Source: Cellulomonas sp. SG140
Lineage (GTDB): Bacteria; Actinomycetota; Actinomycetes; Actinomycetales; Cellulomonadaceae
Length of the DNA: 64,000 nt
Direction: 5' to 3'
NCBI RefSeq assembly: GCF_025770785.1
Contig: NZ_JANZLA010000003.1
Coordinates: 425,361-489,360, forward strand
Shown here in pieces: positions 56,247-64,000 of the stretch. Both the position numbers and the translations under genes were made by a program. Every line of letters begins with the position of its first letter. Position 1 is the stretch's first letter. The notes below the pieces were generated by a model that was not told the DNA's origin, did no database searches, and worked only from the letters and a program-made list of their open reading frames with translations.

Positions 56247-58231
56247 GCCTCGTGCTCCGGACCGTCGAGGTCGGCCGCCGGCTGCGGGCCGTCTCCCTCC
56301 GGGGGCTCGACCTGCTCCCCGTCGACGGTGTCGTCGAGCAGGTCGTAGACCACCACGTCGTCCTCCTCGTCGATGTCCCCGGCCGCCTCGGCCAGCTCCT
56401 CGGCCGAGTAGGGGGCCAGCTCGCGCTCCGCCTCGTCGTGCCGTCCGCACGCGTCGAGGGCCGTGGCCCGCGCCTGTGCCACGCGTGCCGCGAGCACACC
56501 CGTCGCGGCACGCACCTGGGGGGTGGCGAGGGCCGCCAGCGCCGCCTCAGGCTCCTCGAGGTCGAGCCGCGCACCACTGACCACCATCGCCAGCTCGACC
56601 GCCGCCTCGGCAGAGAGCTCCGCGACCTGCGGATCCTGCGCCACCACCAGCGCGCGCTCGGGGCGGCCGAGCCCACGCTCGCAGTCCGCCATCACGGGGA
56701 GGTGCTCCGGTGACCCGTTCAGGCGGCGCACGGTGCGAAGCTCACGGAGCGCCTCGCCGTACCGGCCGGTCCGGTACGCCGCCAGACCCGCCGCCTCGCG
56801 CACGACATCAACCCGCCCGCCCCGCCGCACAGCGGCCTGCGCGTGCTCGTACGCCAGCTCAGGATCAAGCTGGAGCAGCCTGGCCACCATCACCAGGTGG
56901 CGGCCCACCCGTTCGGCGCTGTCCTTGCTCAGGGTGCGAAGCCGTCCACGCACGTCCCTGTCGAGCATGCTGAAGGTGACGTCCTCGGCGACCTCCGGAT
57001 CGTGGGCACGCGGCGGAGCCTCGGTGCCTGGGCCGGCCTCCCTGATCGTCGCGGGGGTTCGCGTGTCATCACGCCGTGGGCGACCCTGCGCACGGTCAGC
57101 CCCCGGCGCACCGCGTCGCGGACCGGTCGACGACCCTGTGGAGAGCCGATCCGTTCGACCCTCACGCCGGGGACCGGTCGACGTGCGTGCCGTACCGGCT
57201 TCGTCACGAGAGCCGCCGGCCCTGCGGTCATCCGGTGACCAGGGACGCGCCGATGCGCCGGCTCGCGGTCCGGACGTGATGCCTCTGCCGGTGCCGCGGG
57301 GAGACTCCTCACGCGGGCGACCCGCGGCCTGCCTTCCGGCGAACCGGTCGACCGGTCCGTCGACGTTCCGACTCGTGACGGGCCGTTCGCCGCCGCGTCG
57401 CCCTTCCCCGCCGTCATGGCCGCCCGACCGATACCCGGACGAGCGATCGGCGGAGCCCGCGCTCGACGGCGCCCCACCGACCGGACGACCGTCACGGCCA
57501 CCGGGTCGTTGCGGTCCACGGGGACCGCCAGCACCCCGGCCGCCACCCTCGCCACGGGACCGGCCGGCGCTGCCGAACGGCCCACCCGACCCGGCGCGGG
57601 CGGGACGAGCGCCCCTCAGGTCGCCACCGGAGGATGCCCCACCCTCGTCCGAGAACGAGCGCGCCTCGGAACCACCCGGTCCCCAGGTACGCCGCTGCTC
57701 AGGGCGACGAGGGCCGTCGACGGCCGGGCGCGAGGCTGCAGCCCGCGCCCCGCCCGCCTGCCGAGCTCCACCGGCAGCGCGCGGGGAACCACCTCGATAG
57801 CCCCGCTCGTCCGCATCCGCCGCACGACCGCCGGCTCCGCCCGCGGGACCCCTGCCCCGGACGCCCCCGGCGGCTCCTGCCGCCGGAGCGCCGGAGGCGC
57901 TGGAACGACCAGAGCCGTTGCCCCATCCCGTCGACCGACCACCGGAACGCATCGCGCCGCCAGCCGGACCGGTCGGCCGGCCCGTGCGACCCTCTCCAGG
58001 ACCGCGACGCCCCTCGGCGCTCCCCGCACCTGCGGGGAACGAGCGCCCGGTGTCGCCAGTGCGCGGAGCCCGCGAGCTGCCCCACGACGATCGTGGAGAA
58101 CCGCCGCCGAGGGCCCCCGACGAACCGCCGGCTCTACCCCCCGACGAACCACCAGACGCGCCATCTCGGCCCCGCCCACCGCGGGACGCTCCACGTCCCC
58201 GCTCGTTGCCGCCACGGCCGTCGCTGTTCAT
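56243..58231 (-). CDS. Gly/Arg/Ser-rich protein with C-terminal TPR-like domain
   Basis: A 662-aa protein. Residues 1-410 are low complexity: Gly, Arg, Ser and Ala with many RGG- and SGG-like units, strongly basic and surely disordered. Residues 411-640 are a helical TPR-like domain (for example LAYEHAQAAVRRGGRVDVVREAAGLAAYRTGRY), followed by an acidic end. ATG 58231 follows GGAGGT at 8 nt. M. tuberculosis Rv1691 is a TPR protein in the same place but, as far as I recall, lacks such a long tail. RGG-type tails often bind RNA or drive condensation; this is only a hypothesis. First gene of the ten-gene operon, directly downstream of the rRNA operon. Confidence 0.85.
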   Translation of the reverse strand: MNSDGRGGNERGRGASRGGRGRDGASGGSSGGRAGGSSGALGGGSPRSSWGSSRAPRTGDTGRSFPAGAGSAEGRRGPGEGRTGRPTGPAGGAMRSGGRSTGWGNGSGRSSASGAPAAGAAGGVRGRGPAGGAGGRAADADERGYRGGSPRAAGGARQAGGARAAASRPAVDGPRRPEQRRTWGPGGSEARSFSDEGGASSGGDLRGARPARAGSGGPFGSAGRSRGEGGGRGAGGPRGPQRPGGRDGRPVGGAPSSAGSADRSSGYRSGGHDGGEGRRGGERPVTSRNVDGPVDRFAGRQAAGRPREESPRGTGRGITSGPRAGASARPWSPDDRRAGGSRDEAGTARTSTGPRREGRTDRLSTGSSTGPRRGAPGADRAQGRPRRDDTRTPATIREAGPGTEAPPRAHDPEVAEDVTFSMLDRDVRGRLRTLSKDSAERVGRHLVMVARLLQLDPELAYEHAQAAVRRGGRVDVVREAAGLAAYRTGRYGEALRELRTVRRLNGSPEHLPVMADCERGLGRPERALVVAQDPQVAELSAEAAVELAMVVSGARLDLEEPEAALAALATPQVRAATGVLAARVAQARATALDACGRHDEAERELAPYSAEELAEAAGDIDEEDDVVVYDLLDDTVDGEQVEPPEGDGPQPAADLDGPEHEA

Positions 58232-58497
58232 CAGGTCCTACCTCCACGATTCAAAGGGACATCATCCCATCCCGTTCAGCTCCGGACACGCGCCGGGTGG
58301 GAAGCAGCCCAGACGCAGAGCAACGGCATCTCGAACCGTCTCCGGACCACCGCACAACCCTGACCGACGGCGACATCGACACCGACCCAGGCCCCCGGGG
58401 GGCCACGCTCGCAGGACCGGTACGGAGCCGGCGGAGGACCGAAGGGATGTCGCTCGACCTGCGTCTCGGTGGTGGGTCGGTGGGTGTGGGTGAATGC
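58232..58497. other. Upstream region of the TPR gene
   Basis: About 266 bp between the rRNA operon terminator and the TPR gene, both read leftward. It should contain the promoter of the ten-gene operon. The only clear element is the GGAGGT ribosome binding site near 58240-58245. I saw no open frame with good codon use and no convincing -10/-35 pair. Confidence 0.5.
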
Positions 58498-58531
58498 AGA
58501 AAGGCCCACCCGGTTGCGGGTGGGCCTTTCT
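58498..58531 (-). terminator. Terminator of the rRNA operon
   Basis: A perfect 15-bp stem (AGAAAGGCCCACCCG 58498-58512 with its complement 58517-58531) and a 4-nt loop, starting about 10 bp after the 5S gene. In the transcript the stem ends in UUUCU. It is the strongest intrinsic terminator in the window. Confidence 0.92.
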
Positions 58532-58540
58532 GGAATGGTG

Positions 58541-58657
58541 TTCGGCGGCGTCCTACTCTCCCACATCCTGGCGGGTGCAGTACCATCGGCGCTGAAGGGC
58601 TTAGCTTCCGGGTTCGGAATGGGACCGGGCGTTTCCCCTTCGCTATGGCCGCCGTAA
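58541..58657 (-). rRNA. rrf: 5S ribosomal RNA
   Basis: About 117 nt at the 3' end of the operon. The transcript begins near TTACGGCGGCCATAGCG and includes the conserved CCCGGTCCCATTCCGAACCCGG loop region in split form and a terminal helix closing with CGCCGCCG. Ends are good to a few bases. Confidence 0.96.
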
Positions 58658-58702
58658 CGGTGTCGAGTTGTCAAACGGGTTCCCGTTCGTTGCTCGGGAA
58701 CC

Positions 58703-58721
58703 GCACAGTGGACGCGTGCAT
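58703..58721. repeat. 3' arm of the 23S processing stem
   Basis: GCACAGTGGACGCGTGCAT (plus strand) is the reverse complement, with one mismatch, of 61849-61867 on the other side of the 23S gene. In the precursor RNA the two arms pair and bring the 23S ends together, the usual RNase III substrate. Confidence 0.75.
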
Positions 58722-58726
58722 GATGT

Positions 58727-61837
<3,111 letters not shown>

Positions 61838-61848
61838 AAAAATCAAAG

Positions 61849-61867
61849 ATGCTCGCGTCCACTGTGC
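61849..61867. repeat. 5' arm of the 23S processing stem
   Basis: ATGCTCGCGTCCACTGTGC (plus strand) pairs with 58703-58721 at 18 of 19 positions across the 23S gene. Confidence 0.75.
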
Positions 61868-62160
61868 AGTTCTCAACCAACGACCAGGACCCACCCGGAA
61901 ACCCCGGCGCCCACCCCCACGACGAGAGCAGTCCACCGGACCAGGGGCCTGCCGGCCACCCGACCCCTCCCACCACCCGGAGCAGCACCCCGAGAAGCAG
62001 AAGCGATCATCGCGACCCCAAGGACAACACCCGCGAACGGCTGTTCCCTCAGGACCCAACAGCGTGCCCAGCCGACCCCACCGTCTGACCCATCCGTTCC
62101 CACCCGCACCCACCGAAGCGAGCACGACGTACTAGGACAAACCAGAAAGCAGAACCGGCC

Positions 62161-62170
62161 GTAGTCGATG
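62161..62170. repeat. 3' arm of the 16S processing stem
   Basis: GTAGTCGATG (plus strand) is the exact reverse complement of CATCGACTAC at 63951-63960 in the leader; the two flank the 16S gene and can pair, extended by two wobble pairs. Confidence 0.6.
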
Positions 62171-62266
62171 TTCCACCCGTGAGCTCCACCCCCGACACGC
62201 ACGGCCAGGGCATGGGCCTGGACACCCGACCGCACCCACGACAGGCACGACCAGCTGCCAGATGCT

Positions 62267-63790
<1,524 letters not shown>

Positions 63791-64000
63791 GTCCAACGCC
63801 ACCCGACCACCCCAAGGCAGCCAGGCAACAGACACAACAAAGAACAACACAGATCTGGCATCAAAAAGGAACCCACCACCCACGGGGTGAGAAGCAGGCT
63901 CCCATCAACACCAAGCCCACCACGACACAACATCGCAGCAGACAACTTGGCATCGACTACTTGGCACACTGTTGAGTTCTCAAAGAACAGACGCTCATCC
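63791..64000 (-). promoter_or_regulatory. rRNA operon leader
   Basis: The 210 bp before 16S on the minus strand hold the leader, not a gene. It contains CATCGACTAC (63951-63960, 5' arm of the 16S processing stem) and TGTTCTTTGAGA (63978-63989, minus strand), which resembles boxA (TGCTCTTTAACA) for rRNA antitermination. The promoters lie beyond the window. Confidence 0.7.

Overview
The window is a continuous piece of a high-GC actinobacterial chromosome. Gene content and order point to the Micrococcales, most probably a Cellulomonas-like organism; this is inference from families and synteny, not from a database search. Coding density is high, many starts are GTG, and consecutive genes often overlap by 4 bp (ATGA or GTGA). 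Nothing looks like a prophage, transposon, integron, CRISPR array or plasmid module: this is core chromosome, and several blocks keep the gene order known from Mycobacterium tuberculosis.

Layout. (1) 1-1685: 5' two thirds of aconitase acnA behind a striking nested palindrome, and a 58-aa protein. (2) 1870-11960: rumA-like RNA methyltransferase, KimA-like potassium transporter, ceoB-ceoC, DUF3159, OB-fold protein, DUF3710, dut, DUF3093, DUF4193, an inositol-phosphatase-family gene and the division regulator sepH. This is close to the Rv2689c-Rv2701c order. (3) 11971-20558: thymidine kinase, a nucleotide pyrophosphatase/phosphodiesterase, DUF5998, a type II Pat-like lysine acetyltransferase, and the topoisomerase IV A subunit with a coupled gene. 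(4) 20620-26840: glycogen genes glgA and glgC, serB, a SixA-like phosphatase, a fabG-fabI (mabA-inhA-like) pair, DUF3099 and a small putative zinc protein. (5) 26837-32712: SURF1, an ABC-F ATPase, a BioY-BioM-BioN biotin ECF transporter and a YpfJ-type metallopeptidase. (6) 32824-44254: an eight-gene suf operon read leftward (sufR-B-D-Rieske-C-S-U-T) with an operator matching the SufR consensus, a family A DNA polymerase, an ABC exporter and heme A synthase. (7) 44312-58231: NUDIX hydrolase and pyrG, then a ten-gene leftward operon (TPR protein, HAD phosphatase, 53-aa protein, tlyA, nadK, recN, steA, steB, MraY-like protein, murJ). (8) 58498-64000: a complete rRNA operon on the minus strand (16S-23S-5S, no tRNA in the spacers) with terminator and processing stems.

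How the genes fit together. Several modules are readable as systems: potassium uptake and sensing (KimA-like with two TrkA-type RCK proteins), Fe-S cluster assembly with its own Fe-S-sensing repressor, aa3 oxidase biogenesis (SURF1, CtaA), glycogen synthesis, type II fatty acid elongation, biotin uptake, and an envelope and division cluster in which SteA and SteB sit beside the lipid II flippase MurJ and an undescribed MraY/WecA-like membrane protein. The most interesting leads are that MraY-like protein, the first gene of the same operon (about 400 residues of Gly/Arg/Ser-rich sequence ahead of a TPR domain), the SufR operator, the two nested palindromes ahead of acnA and between fabG and DUF3099, and a recurring layout in which a -10-like hexamer lies 6 to 8 nt before the start codon, suggesting leaderless mRNAs.
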